The notes: generated by a model not told the origin, from the letters alone. A stretch of DNA of 64,000 bases from Bradyrhizobium sp. MOS003 (GCF_003020125.1 NZ_PYFW01000001.1:1984001-2048000), one strand, 5' to 3'. Counted from the stretch's first letter, positions 36,774 through 45,425 are shown. Numbers and translations: made by a program.

Positions 36774-36937
36774 AAGCGGTTTATTCCGGGGACGACGAGC
36801 CCTGACCCTTCCCGGCCTGGTGAGTCGTGCAAGACTCCGCCGACCGTGTTCCGGGTTCCCGTGCCCCAAAATCCACCCAATCGGTGGTCACTAAGCACCG
36901 GTGGGGCAATCGCCCCTGTGGTGGGACTACTGGACTG

Positions 36938-37879
36938 ATGATTGATCTGAGGCGCCTCGTCGCGCTGGCAGCTGTCGTGCTGCTAGCCCTGAGCACCGGC
37001 ATGGCCGCTGCCTCACCCGCCAAATCAAAGTCGACTGCGGCCGTCCCCACAGCGCCGCCGCCTCCGCCCTTCGAGCCATTGCCGCCGCCCAAAATCTACC
37101 TGTTCCGCGGCGCCATGGGACCGATCTTCTCGACCGGCATGGACCGGCTCAGCGAGAAGCTGACGCAGGCCGGCTTTTCCGCCGACGTCTATGAATTCAC
37201 CCTGTGCCGGTTCATCGGCAACCGCGTCATCGCCAGCTACAAGGAGAAGGCGGCGCCGATCGTGCTGATCGGCCACTCCATGGGCGGGCTGTGCTCGATC
37301 ATCATCTCCGAGATGGCGGAAAAGGAAAACATCCCGATCAGCCTCGTCATCGCCATCGACCCTGCGCATGCGACCGGCGACGTGCCGCTCAATGTCGAGC
37401 GCTTCATCAACATCTTCCTGTCCGACAGCGTGCTCGGCGGCGGCGACGTCGTCGCGGTCCCCGGCTTTCGCGGCCATTATGCCAGCTACGACCTCAAGGC
37501 AAACAGCCGCGTCTCGCACATCAACATCGAAAAGTCCGACGACATCCATCGCCAGATCCTCGAGATGGTGACGCAACTGCCGCGCATTCCGCCACAGACC
37601 CAGTCCGGTGCCGTGCCGCTGCGCTATCTGGTGCCCGCGGATACGCTGGTTGAATTGTGGGATAGTGGCGTGCGGGTGCCGGTGCGCCCCGGCGACACCA
37701 TGGAGAGCATCGCAGCCGCCAATCGCGTGCCGCTGTGGACACTGGCGCAGAGCAACTCGCTTGCAGAGAACGCGCAGCTTACCCCGGGCCAGACCATCAT
37801 CGTTCCCCGCCACCTGACGCCGCCCGAGCCTGCATCCGCGATGGCGACACCGCAGCCGGTTCCAGCGAAGCGGAAGTAG
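36938..37879 (+). CDS. Exported alpha/beta hydrolase with C-terminal LysM domain, paralogue 2
   Basis: This 313-residue protein begins with a signal peptide (LVALAAVVLLALSTGMAAA) and a Pro-rich spacer (APPPPPFEPLPPP). Its hydrolase domain has the elbow GHSMGG (S114), an AIDPAHA acid strand and an SHINIEK histidine. A LysM domain sits at about 250-295 (VRPGDTMESIAAANRVPLW, TPGQTIIVP), which normally binds peptidoglycan. The hydrolase part is clearly homologous to the protein at 33411-34130. A wall-anchored periplasmic hydrolase is the best inference. The ATG at 36938 is chosen because it opens the signal peptide. Confidence 0.8.
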   Translation: MIDLRRLVALAAVVLLALSTGMAAASPAKSKSTAAVPTAPPPPPFEPLPPPKIYLFRGAMGPIFSTGMDRLSEKLTQAGFSADVYEFTLCRFIGNRVIASYKEKAAPIVLIGHSMGGLCSIIISEMAEKENIPISLVIAIDPAHATGDVPLNVERFINIFLSDSVLGGGDVVAVPGFRGHYASYDLKANSRVSHINIEKSDDIHRQILEMVTQLPRIPPQTQSGAVPLRYLVPADTLVELWDSGVRVPVRPGDTMESIAAANRVPLWTLAQSNSLAENAQLTPGQTIIVPRHLTPPEPASAMATPQPVPAKRK

Positions 37880-37915
37880 GCTCTTCACCTCTTCCGCGAG
37901 CGCGGAAAAGGAGGG

Positions 37916-38989
37916 CTACACGTTCGACCCGTTGATTGCGTCGATCACCGCATCCGTCACTTCCTTCGTCGTCGCCTTGCCGCCGACATCGGGCGTGAGC
38001 ACGCCCGCCGCGCAGACACGCTCGACCGCCGCCATGAGCCTCGAGGCCGCATCCTCTTCGCCGAGATGCTCGAGCATCTGCACGCCGGTCCAGAACGTCG
38101 CGACCGGATTTGCGATTCCCTTGCCGGTGATGTCGAAAGCCGAGCCGTGGATCGGCTCGAACATCGAGGGGAAGCGGCGCTGCGGATCGATGTTGCCGGT
38201 CGGCGCCACGCCCAGACTCCCCGCAAGTGCGCCGGCGAGGTCGGAGAGGATGTCGGCATGGAGATTGGTCGCCACGATGGTGTCGAGGCTCTTCGGATGC
38301 AGCGTCATCCGTACCGTCATGGCGTCGACCAGCATCTTGTCCCAGGTCACATCGGGAAATTCGGTCGCGACCTCGGCCGCGATCTCGTCCCACATCACCA
38401 TGCCGTGGCGCTGCGCGTTCGACTTGGTCACCACGGTCAGGAATTTGCGTGGACGCGACTGCGCGAGCTGGAACGCATAGCGCATGATGCGGGTGACGCC
38501 GACGCGGGTGAAGATCGCGACCTCGGTGCCGACCTCTTCCGGCAGGCCCCTGTGCGCGCGGCCGCCCATGCCGGCATATTCGCCTTCCGAATTCTCGCGC
38601 ACGATCACCCAGTCGAGATCGCCGACGCCGACATTGCGCAGCGGCGAGGCGACGCCGGGCAGGATCTTGGTCGGGCGCACATTGGCGTATTGGTCGAAGC
38701 CCTGGCAGATCGGCAGCCGCAGGCCCCATAGCGTGATGTGATCGGGCACATCAGGGGCGCCGACCGCGCCGAAATAGATCGCGTCGAACTTCTTCAGCTC
38801 CGCGAGACCGTCGACCGGCATCATCACGCCGTGCTTCTTGTAATAATCCGAGCCCCAGTCGAACGTCCTGACGTTGAAGGCAAGATCGCCGCTGCGTTTT
38901 GCGAGAGCCTCCAGTACCCGGACGCCGGCCGAGATCACCTCGGGGCCGATGCCGTCGGCGGGAATGGCTGCGATCGAATGGGTGCGCAT
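37916..38989 (-). CDS. Tartrate dehydrogenase/decarboxylase-like enzyme
   Basis: This cytosolic beta-decarboxylating dehydrogenase of 357 residues is from the isocitrate/isopropylmalate family and uses NAD and a divalent metal. ATG 38989 puts the nucleotide-domain start AAIPADGIGPEVISAG near residue 6. Catalytic and metal segments are VTKSNAQRHGMVMW, DAMTVRMTLHPKSLD and the conserved NLHADILSDLAGALAGSLG with the FEPIHGSAFDI motif. The sequence looks more like TtuC-type tartrate dehydrogenase than LeuB, because leucine genes are absent nearby. Exact substrate (tartrate, malate or isopropylmalate) is not certain. It is divergent from the aspartate dehydrogenase-like gene by 92 bases. Confidence 0.82.
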   Translation of the reverse strand: MRTHSIAAIPADGIGPEVISAGVRVLEALAKRSGDLAFNVRTFDWGSDYYKKHGVMMPVDGLAELKKFDAIYFGAVGAPDVPDHITLWGLRLPICQGFDQYANVRPTKILPGVASPLRNVGVGDLDWVIVRENSEGEYAGMGGRAHRGLPEEVGTEVAIFTRVGVTRIMRYAFQLAQSRPRKFLTVVTKSNAQRHGMVMWDEIAAEVATEFPDVTWDKMLVDAMTVRMTLHPKSLDTIVATNLHADILSDLAGALAGSLGVAPTGNIDPQRRFPSMFEPIHGSAFDITGKGIANPVATFWTGVQMLEHLGEEDAASRLMAAVERVCAAGVLTPDVGGKATTKEVTDAVIDAINGSNV

Positions 38990-39081
38990 AGGAAATCTCC
39001 ATGGGACCAGGCCGTGGCGCGCCCAGATGGGGCTGGCGAGCCGAAGCAATTCGCGCTGGCTTATACAGAAAATGATGCGCT

Positions 39082-39939
39082 ATGACATCAGTCGCAGCGA
39101 AAAAGCAGGATGCGATGACCGGACAGAAAGCCTCCCACGAGTTGAGGGTTGCCATCGCAGGCCTTGGCTCGATCGGCACCAAGATCGCCACCGCGCTCGA
39201 TCAGGGCATCGAGGGGCTGACGCTGTCGGCCGTGGCCGTGCGCGATCCCGCCAAGCATCAGGCCTACATCGGCGGTCTGCGTCATCCGCCAAAGATCCTG
39301 CCGATCGATCAACTCGGCGAGGTCGCCGATATCGTGGTCGAATGCGCGCCGAGCAGCCAGTTGCGCGCGATCGTCGAGCCTGCGGTGAAGCGCGGCAAGG
39401 CCGCGGTCGTCGTCAGCGTCGGTGGCCTCCTCGACAATTTCGATCTCGTCGATCTCGCCCGCACCAATGGCGGCCGGATCATCGTGCCGACCGGCGCGCT
39501 GATCGGGTTGGATGCCGTCAATGCGGCGGCGATCGGCACCATTCATTCCGTGAAGATGGTGACGCGCAAGCCGATCGACGGGCTGAAGGGCGCGCCGTTC
39601 ATCGTGCAGAACAACATCGAGATAGACAATCTGCGCGAGCCGCTCAAACTGTTCGAGGGCAGCGCGCGGGAAGCGGCGAAGGGCTTTCCGGCGAACGTCA
39701 ATGTCGCCGTTGCGCTGTCGCTGGCGGGCATCGGCCCCGACCGCACCCAGATCCAGGTCTGGGCCGACCCGACCGTGACGCGCAACGTTCACCGCATCGA
39801 GGTCGAGGCGGATTCGGCGCGGTTTTCGATGGGCATCGAGAACATCCCGTCGGATAATCCCAAGACCGGGCTGATCACGGCGCTGTCGGTGATCGCGCTA
39901 CTCCGCAAGCAGCGCGCCACGCTGTGCGTGGGGACGTAA
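39082..39939 (+). CDS. nadX: L-aspartate dehydrogenase-like protein (NadX)
   Basis: This 285-residue protein has an N-terminal Rossmann fold (VAIAGLGSIGTKIATAL, about 23-39), the family segment VVECAPSSQLRAI and a GGLLDNFDLVDLA loop. The catalytic-domain motif is GRIIVPTGALIGLDAVNAA. The C-terminal half matches NadX/aspartate dehydrogenase, which oxidises L-aspartate to iminoaspartate for NAD synthesis or aspartate use. No nadA or nadC is adjacent, so a catabolic role is equally possible. The start could also be the later ATG at 39115 (MTGQKASHE). Confidence 0.8.
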   Translation: MTSVAAKKQDAMTGQKASHELRVAIAGLGSIGTKIATALDQGIEGLTLSAVAVRDPAKHQAYIGGLRHPPKILPIDQLGEVADIVVECAPSSQLRAIVEPAVKRGKAAVVVSVGGLLDNFDLVDLARTNGGRIIVPTGALIGLDAVNAAAIGTIHSVKMVTRKPIDGLKGAPFIVQNNIEIDNLREPLKLFEGSAREAAKGFPANVNVAVALSLAGIGPDRTQIQVWADPTVTRNVHRIEVEADSARFSMGIENIPSDNPKTGLITALSVIALLRKQRATLCVGT

Positions 39940-39942
39940 CTC

Positions 39943-41247
39943 TTACGCGCCCGTCACGCGCCAGATCACGTTGCCGACGTCGTCGGCCATCAGCAGTGAT
40001 TTCTTGTCGGGGCCGATCACGACGCCGACCGGCCGGCCGTAGGATTCCTTCTCGTCCGGGGACAGGAAGCCCGACAGGATGTCGCGACCGGGGCCGGATG
40101 GCTTGCCGTTCTCGAACGGGATGAACACCAGCTTGTAGCCGGACAGCGTGCTGCGATTCCACGAGCCGTGCTGGCCGATGACCATGCCGTCGGGGAAACC
40201 CGGCAGCGTGCCTGCGGGCATCCAGCACAGGCCGAGTGAGGCGGTGTGACCGCCGAGCGCGTAGTCCGGTTGAATAGCCTTGGCGACCATCGCAGGATCC
40301 TGCGGCACGCGGTCGTCCACCGTCTTGCCCCAGTAGCAATAGGGCCAGCCGTAGAAACCGCCGTCGCGCACCGAGGTGAGATAATCCGGCGGCGTCTCGT
40401 CGCCGAGCCCGTCGCGCTCGTTGACGACGGTCCAGAGCACACCCGTATTCGGCTCCCACGCCAGCCCGACCGGGTTGCGCAGGCCCGCGCCGAAAATACG
40501 GTGCGTACCGGCAACGAGGTCGAGCTCGTAGACCGCGGCGCGGCCCTCCTCGACCTCCATGCCCATCTCGGCGATGTTACTGAGCGAGCCGACGCCGGCA
40601 TAGAGCTTCTTGCCGTCGGGGCTTGCGAGCAGGCTGCGGGTCCAGTGCCCGCTCGGCTTGAAAGTGGTGAGGCGCTTGCCCGGCGCGGTGATGCGGTCGG
40701 CGTTGGCGACGTAAGGAAAGGCCATCACGCCATCGGTGTTGCCGACATAGAAGGTGTCGCCGACCAGCGCCATGCCGAACGGCTGGCTGAGATTTTCCAT
40801 GAAGGCGCCACGAATTTCCGCGACGCCGTCGCCGTCCTTGTCGCGCAGCAGCGTGATGCGGTCGGCGGACACGCCGAGCGCCGCGGCGCGCCGCATCGTG
40901 GCCTGCATCGCATAGTGGAACACGCTGCGCGGTGCGCCCGCGATCTGCGTTGCTTCCGCGATCAGCACGTCGCCATTGGGCAGCACCTCGATCCAGCGCG
41001 GATGGTCGAGCCCGGTCGCGAACGCGTTGACCTTGAGCCCGGGCGTGACGGTCGGCTTCTGGCCCTCACTCCAGCCGCGTGCGGTCGGCATCTTCAAGGT
41101 CGGGATCGCGCCTTGCGGCTTCGCCTCGGGAATGGCGGGTTTTTCTCCCCAGGCCGGCGCAGGCACGGTGCCCGACAGCTTGCGCCATTGCAGCGCGATG
41201 CCGCCGAGAAGCGCAACGAACTGCGCAAAGATGCTGGAGAAGGTCAT
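39943..41247 (-). CDS. Sorbosone/PQQ-dependent sugar dehydrogenase-like beta-propeller
   Basis: This 434-residue protein is a six-bladed beta-propeller of the soluble glucose/sorbosone dehydrogenase type. ATG 41247 opens an N-terminal hydrophobic stretch (IFAQFVALLGGIALQW), probably a membrane anchor or uncleaved signal. Propeller motifs are LDHPRWIEVLPNGDVLIAEA, FGMALVGDTFYVGNTDG, GLRNPVGLAWEPNTGVLWTV and VIGQHGSWNRS. The periplasmic enzyme would oxidise a sugar or aldose with PQQ, but the substrate is unknown and no PQQ genes are near. It is convergent with nadX. Confidence 0.82.
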   Translation of the reverse strand: MTFSSIFAQFVALLGGIALQWRKLSGTVPAPAWGEKPAIPEAKPQGAIPTLKMPTARGWSEGQKPTVTPGLKVNAFATGLDHPRWIEVLPNGDVLIAEATQIAGAPRSVFHYAMQATMRRAAALGVSADRITLLRDKDGDGVAEIRGAFMENLSQPFGMALVGDTFYVGNTDGVMAFPYVANADRITAPGKRLTTFKPSGHWTRSLLASPDGKKLYAGVGSLSNIAEMGMEVEEGRAAVYELDLVAGTHRIFGAGLRNPVGLAWEPNTGVLWTVVNERDGLGDETPPDYLTSVRDGGFYGWPYCYWGKTVDDRVPQDPAMVAKAIQPDYALGGHTASLGLCWMPAGTLPGFPDGMVIGQHGSWNRSTLSGYKLVFIPFENGKPSGPGRDILSGFLSPDEKESYGRPVGVVIGPDKKSLLMADDVGNVIWRVTGA

Positions 41248-41391
41248 GCGGAGGGCCCCTGTTTTGGCGCGCATCCAACTGGTTGACGGGGCAGACGTCA
41301 ACCTGTGTGGGGCGCCGGCCGGGCCTATTCCCGTGGAATGGCAGCCGATCGATTTTGCATGGGCCGAACGTCGATGGCCGTTGCCCGGAGA

Positions 41392-41601
41392 TCAGCCTCG
41401 GATCTGCCGCTCCAGCTGCCGTGCCACGCGAAAATCATCGAGGTGCTGGATGTTCGGAGCCAGCGCGGCCTCCTTGGACAGCAGATGATAGACCCGCGCC
41501 ACTGTGCGCTGCTTCTGCTTCGGCCGCCCGCGTGGCAGCGCCCGCGCCTTGCGGATGGCGGCGATCGCGTGCTCGCGGAAATAATCGTAGGCGTCCGACA
41601 T
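41392..41601 (-). CDS. Small basic hypothetical protein (69 residues)
   Basis: The ATG at 41601 opens MSDAYDYFREHAIAAIRKAR, followed by a basic LPRGRPKQKQRTVARVYHLL and a C-terminal helix ending RQLERQIRG. The extended frame upstream runs into a palindromic repeat and is not coding. The protein is soluble, helical and basic. No named family is recognised. It may be co-oriented with the sorbosone dehydrogenase-like gene, 144 bases away. Confidence 0.6.
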   Translation of the reverse strand: MSDAYDYFREHAIAAIRKARALPRGRPKQKQRTVARVYHLLSKEAALAPNIQHLDDFRVARQLERQIRG

Positions 41602-41683
41602 GGCTCGATGCTCTGCGGCTAATTGCATGCGTCGAATAGGTAACGAGCTGGCGGAGCGGCGGTTCCTGTCGGCGGATCGTGCG

Positions 41684-41826
41684 CTCGTGCCCCGAACGCA
41701 GTGCAGCGCGCCTTTTGCCGTGCGCTGCAGTGCCGGGGTCAATCTTATCGGCACGCATAAGCCGCGCTATCTGGGTCCCGGCTCTGCGCAGCAGCGTTGC
41801 ACGCTGCAGCGCGTCCGGGGCACGAG
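41684..41826. repeat. 143-bp palindromic repeat, family C
   Basis: The left end CTCGTGCCCCGAACGCAGTGC and right end GCGTCCGGGGCACGAG are inverted, with inner CTGCAGTGCCGGGG and GTCCCGGCTCTGCGCAGC arms. Between the arms an extra palindromic insert, ATCTTATCGGCACGCATAAG, is seen. It is the same family as 27445-27588 and 55686-55814, and lies between two minus-strand genes. Confidence 0.88.
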
Positions 41827-41848
41827 ACTGAGGCGAGCTGCTACGCCT

Positions 41849-42475
41849 TCACCGCGGCGACAGGAACGGGATGATCATCGGCACCCGGCGGCAATAGGCG
41901 CCATAGGCGTCTTCGCCGAGCTCCTTGGAGAGGAACACCTCTTCCATCCGGCCCTTTTGCCACATGCCGAGCGAGATCAGGATCGCGCCGAGGATCGTCG
42001 TTACGAGGCCGATTGCGATGCCGGTGACGAGCATGCCGAAGATCAGGCCGGTGTAGATCGGGTGACGCACGATGCCGTAGGGACCGGTGTCGATGACGCG
42101 GTGGTCTTCCTTGTGGGTGATGGTGTTCGACCAGAATTTTCCGAGATGCAGCCGGCCCCACCAGGCGAAGGCGATGCCGGCGGCCGAGAGGATTGCGGCG
42201 ATGGTGATACCGGTGTTGCCGAGCACCCAAAGCGGTTTCCAACCCAGGAGCTGTGCAACCCACGGCGTGTACAGGATGCCGCCGATCAGGATCGGCAGAC
42301 GATAGCGCTGCGACTCCAGCGTCATGACCTGCTTCTTGGTCCGCCCCTGCCAGAACGAGGCGCCGACCCAGCTGGCGAGAAAGGCGAGCCAGACCAGGGC
42401 CAGGATTTCGGTCGGCCAGGCCGTGGTCCAGCCACCCCAGGCGACGGAGAGAAGCTTGCTGAAATCGAAGGACAT
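41849..42475 (-). CDS. Isoprenylcysteine carboxyl methyltransferase-like membrane protein
   Basis: This polytopic membrane protein of 208 residues has about five helices and the C-terminal ICMT/PEMT SAM-binding signature. The signature reads TGPYGIVRHPIYTG, with a terminal EEVFLSKELGEDAYGAYCRRV. Such proteins methylate lipids or isoprenoid-linked groups, or act as uncharacterised methyltransferases. Together with the next two minus-strand genes, an SDR epimerase and a Mpo1-like protein, it forms a tight group that suggests membrane lipid modification. The substrate is unknown. Confidence 0.82.
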   Translation of the reverse strand: MSFDFSKLLSVAWGGWTTAWPTEILALVWLAFLASWVGASFWQGRTKKQVMTLESQRYRLPILIGGILYTPWVAQLLGWKPLWVLGNTGITIAAILSAAGIAFAWWGRLHLGKFWSNTITHKEDHRVIDTGPYGIVRHPIYTGLIFGMLVTGIAIGLVTTILGAILISLGMWQKGRMEEVFLSKELGEDAYGAYCRRVPMIIPFLSPR

Positions 42476-42502
42476 GAAGGTTCTTTGCGTTGGGCGGCGG
42501 CT

Positions 42503-43534
42503 TTAGCTCGCGCGCGAGGAGAGCGCGTGATGCTCGAGGGCCCCGGAGGGCTGCTGACCGTTGCGGGCGAGCAGATGGGTGATGGTTTCGCGCAGCACGG
42601 GCTCGATCGGACGTGGTGAATAGCCGAGCTCGGTGCGCGCCTTGTCGATCGAGAGGTCGCTGGCGGCGAGCGCGATGCGCACGCCCTCGGCGGTGCCGTT
42701 GGGCGGCCTGCGCGTGAAATGGTCGGCGATGTATTCCAGCATGATCGCGGAGAGTTCGGCGATTCTGCCGGGCACGACGATCGGATATTGCCGGCGGCCG
42801 CTCATCGCCGACATCATCCGCAGGATGTTGCCGAGCGGGACGCAGTCGCCACCGAGGATATAGCGCTGGCCGATGCGGCCTCGCTCCATGGTCAGCACGA
42901 GGCCCATGGCGACGTCGCGGACATCGACGAGGTTGACCAGGAAGTTGAGATGCGGCTGCACCTTCTTCTGGAGGAAGTACCACAGCATCGCCGTCGGCGG
43001 CGTCAGATTGTGGTCGGCCGCGCCGATCGGCATGGTCGGCGTGCCGATCACGAGCGGAAAGCCGCTGGCCGCCGCTTTCGCGGCATGATGCTCGGCGAGC
43101 GACTTCGACCGCGTATAGGCACCCGGCATTGCGTCAGCCGGCTGCAGCGCCTCTTCGGCGGCAACGCCCTTGAGATCGGTATAGGGGAAAAGGATCGATT
43201 CCGTCGAGCAGTGCAAGAAGCGCGACACGCCGCGCTTCATCGCGGCTGCGAGCACCACCTCGGTACCGCGGAAATTGACGTCGTGAAAGTCCTGCTTGTG
43301 GGCGACCCACATGCCGGGCAGGCCGGCGAGATGATAAACCTGATCGACCCCGGCGACCGCGGCATCGACCGCGGCGCCGTCCAGCACCGAACCCTGGACG
43401 TGCTCGACGTCCGCGTTCGCTGCGGCCGGCGCACGGACATCGAGAACGCGCACCCGCTGCCCACGGGCGCGGAGCGCTTCTACGAGGTGATGTCCGATGA
43501 AGCCACTGCCACCGGTAACCAGAACGAGAGCCAT
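42503..43534 (-). CDS. NAD-dependent epimerase/dehydratase (extended SDR)
   Basis: This extended short-chain dehydrogenase of 343 residues starts at ATG 43534, directly before the Rossmann motif LVLVTGGSGFIGHHLVEAL (about 3-21). The active-site Tyr-x3-Lys is in AYTRSKSLAEHH, preceded by HCSTESILFP (catalytic Thr/Ser). The sequence falls near hopanoid-associated sugar epimerase HpnA, 3-beta-hydroxysteroid dehydrogenase-like and dihydroflavonol-reductase-like proteins, so sugar epimerisation or lipid reduction both remain possible. It lies 27 bases before the methyltransferase gene and 28 bases after the Mpo1-like gene. Confidence 0.83.
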   Translation of the reverse strand: MALVLVTGGSGFIGHHLVEALRARGQRVRVLDVRAPAAANADVEHVQGSVLDGAAVDAAVAGVDQVYHLAGLPGMWVAHKQDFHDVNFRGTEVVLAAAMKRGVSRFLHCSTESILFPYTDLKGVAAEEALQPADAMPGAYTRSKSLAEHHAAKAAASGFPLVIGTPTMPIGAADHNLTPPTAMLWYFLQKKVQPHLNFLVNLVDVRDVAMGLVLTMERGRIGQRYILGGDCVPLGNILRMMSAMSGRRQYPIVVPGRIAELSAIMLEYIADHFTRRPPNGTAEGVRIALAASDLSIDKARTELGYSPRPIEPVLRETITHLLARNGQQPSGALEHHALSSRAS

Positions 43535-43562
43535 GCAGAAGGTTGCTATTTCGCTTCGAGAG

Positions 43563-44081
43563 CTATCGGGTTGAAAGGGAATTGGCCGGAAGAGGCGCCA
43601 GAATCGCGGCAAGGTCGCGACGGAAGCCCAGTGCAATGAATAATTTTGCCATTACGAACATCGGTCCGAGCAAAAGGTGCGACGGAAAAGTGAACAACGA
43701 GGCTTCGCGGCCCTCGAAAACCTTGTGGCCGATGGCCTGCGCGGCGAGTCCGAGCACCACCAGCGCGGCAAAAATCGCCCACATCGTCACGGTACTGACT
43801 TGCGCCGCAACGGTGGCCGCAACCGAAAATAGCACGATCGAGACCGCCAGAATCCCGATCCCCAGCGCCACATCGAGCAGTAGCCAATAAATCAGGACCG
43901 GCAAGGCCAGAATCACGGCGAGGCTGACGTCAAAACCGAACAGCGGCAGCCGGACCAGCGTCAGCGGCATCACGGCGCCGGTGAACAACAGCAGTATGCC
44001 GACCACATGCATCGCCGTGTTCCGGGGGTCGCGATGGTAGTCGACATAAACGGCAAGTTGGCGCTGGAAATAGCCACCCAT
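43563..44081 (-). CDS. Mpo1/YGL010w-like membrane protein (DUF962)
   Basis: This 172-residue membrane protein has four hydrophobic helices and the DUF962 signature YVDYHRDPRNTAMHVVGI near the N-terminus and HKVFEGREASLFTFPSHLLLGP near the C-terminus. Yeast Mpo1 of this family is a dioxygenase that alpha-oxidises 2-hydroxy fatty acids, and its iron is held by such His motifs. A role in fatty-acid or lipid turnover is thus a fair inference. ATG 44081 is preferred; a TTG five codons upstream would add MHETE. It leads the three-gene minus-strand group. Confidence 0.82.
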   Translation of the reverse strand: MGGYFQRQLAVYVDYHRDPRNTAMHVVGILLLFTGAVMPLTLVRLPLFGFDVSLAVILALPVLIYWLLLDVALGIGILAVSIVLFSVAATVAAQVSTVTMWAIFAALVVLGLAAQAIGHKVFEGREASLFTFPSHLLLGPMFVMAKLFIALGFRRDLAAILAPLPANSLSTR

Positions 44082-44252
44082 TTCGGTCTCATGCAACTCG
44101 GGGTCGGGAAGGGCGAACAGTGGCTATAGCACCGGACCGGGCGGTGCACAAACCGCCGCCAATGTCGCGCGCGAAACAATCAGCGCGCCTGGGACAGACC
44201 ACAAAACGATCGGGACTTCAAAGGGTTCCCGCAGATGCAAAGTTGCGTTCGC

Positions 44253-44924
44253 TCAGCGCTTCTTGGCGGGCTTTTTCGCCGCAGGTGCGGGCGCCGCAGC
44301 CGGACGCGCAGGTGCGTCCTCGGGCACCTTGGCATAGGTCAGGATTTGCAACTGGCCGTTGACGGCCGCGGTCGGCTTGGCCCGGTCGAGAAACTGCTCC
44401 TCGCCGAGGCCGATCGGATGCAGCCGCTTGGTCGAGATCTTGAACGTGTTCACCAGCACGTCGCGGATCGCGTCGGCGCGCCGCTGGCTCAGGATCGCGT
44501 TGGCCTCCCGCGTCTTCGAGTTGGATTCGACGTGGCCGACGATCAGGAACGTGTAGGGCAGCAGCGACGAATGAACCAGCGCGTCCGCAATGCGGCCGAC
44601 GGTTTGGTAGGAGGCCGGCTGGATGATCGGCGTGTCGGCATCGAACTGGATCTGCGCGCTGAAGGTGGGCAGCTTGGCGAGGTCAGGCGCGATCAGCGGC
44701 CGGTTCACCGGACCCGGATCGTTCTTGATCCTGGTCTTGGCGCGCTCCATCACCTGCTGCTTCAGCGCGGGAAGGTCGACCTCCGCGGCTTCTTCGAAAT
44801 GGTTGAGCTTGCCGACGATGTCGTCGCGGGTCGGCGCCGCAGTCTGGGCGCCGGCCGCGCCCGCAAGCAAAGCAAGGCCGAGCACGACCGCAGCTCCGGC
44901 AATGAAGAGCCTGCTCGCGCGCAT
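44253..44924 (-). CDS. OmpA-family exported protein
   Basis: This exported protein of 223 residues has a signal peptide (RLFIAGAAVVLGLALLAGAAGA). Its C-terminal OmpA-like domain (about 90-195) contains QFDADTPIIQPASYQTVGRIADAL and a peptidoglycan-binding core reading VGHVESNSKTREANAILSQRRADAIRDVL. The region between is helical, and the tail is Ala/Pro/Lys-rich. No beta-barrel precedes the OmpA domain, so it is a soluble or lipid-free periplasmic wall-binding protein. Its ATG overlaps the stop of the Cys-rich gene by one base (TGATG), which suggests coupling. Confidence 0.88.
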   Translation of the reverse strand: MRASRLFIAGAAVVLGLALLAGAAGAQTAAPTRDDIVGKLNHFEEAAEVDLPALKQQVMERAKTRIKNDPGPVNRPLIAPDLAKLPTFSAQIQFDADTPIIQPASYQTVGRIADALVHSSLLPYTFLIVGHVESNSKTREANAILSQRRADAIRDVLVNTFKISTKRLHPIGLGEEQFLDRAKPTAAVNGQLQILTYAKVPEDAPARPAAAPAPAAKKPAKKR

Positions 44925-45337
44925 CAGCGGTACCCCGCGTCGTCGACGGCCTTCAGGCAGTTGTTGCTGATGCCCTTGGGCGTCGAAACCAGGCAGGGGA
45001 CCGACTTGCTGGTCTCCTTGGTCGAGCCGCCGCAGACCTTGACGATCTCGCGCTGGCAGGCGTTCGCCACCGTGACGCGCGCGGCGACGCGCTTCTGGAT
45101 GGCGTCGAACGCGCCGAGATAGTCGCTCGCGCACTGCTGGGACAGCACGTCGCGGTTGCGCGACAGGCACTCCTTCAGGCGGGTCGAATCCGGGTTGACG
45201 CCGCGGCAATTGGCGACGATTTCCGCGCCGCAGCTTTTGGCCAGCAGCCCGATCGAATCGCCAAAGCTCATGGTCTCCGCCGCCGCAAGCGACGGCATCC
45301 CCAATGCCAGCAAGATCAGTGTGATGCCTCGGACCAT
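44924..45337 (-). CDS. Exported cysteine-rich-repeat protein
   Basis: This 137-residue protein has a signal peptide (GITLILLALGMPSLAAA) and repeats resembling the cysteine-rich repeat of Golgi apparatus protein 1. They are CGAEIVANCRGVNPDSTRLKECL and then CQREIVKVCGG...C, with six to eight cysteines likely to form disulfides. Such bacterial proteins are exported and uncharacterised. Its stop codon TGA shares a base with the ATG of the OmpA-family gene, so the two form an operon and may act together in the periplasm. Confidence 0.82.
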   Translation of the reverse strand: MVRGITLILLALGMPSLAAAETMSFGDSIGLLAKSCGAEIVANCRGVNPDSTRLKECLSRNRDVLSQQCASDYLGAFDAIQKRVAARVTVANACQREIVKVCGGSTKETSKSVPCLVSTPKGISNNCLKAVDDAGYR

Positions 45338-45425
45338 GGGCGCATCTGATACGGGGAAGTTCGCGATGGTCAAGACCTGTTCGGGCGAGAACTGTCGAGA
45401 GTTCGGCCGGTGCGGCGAACAGTCC

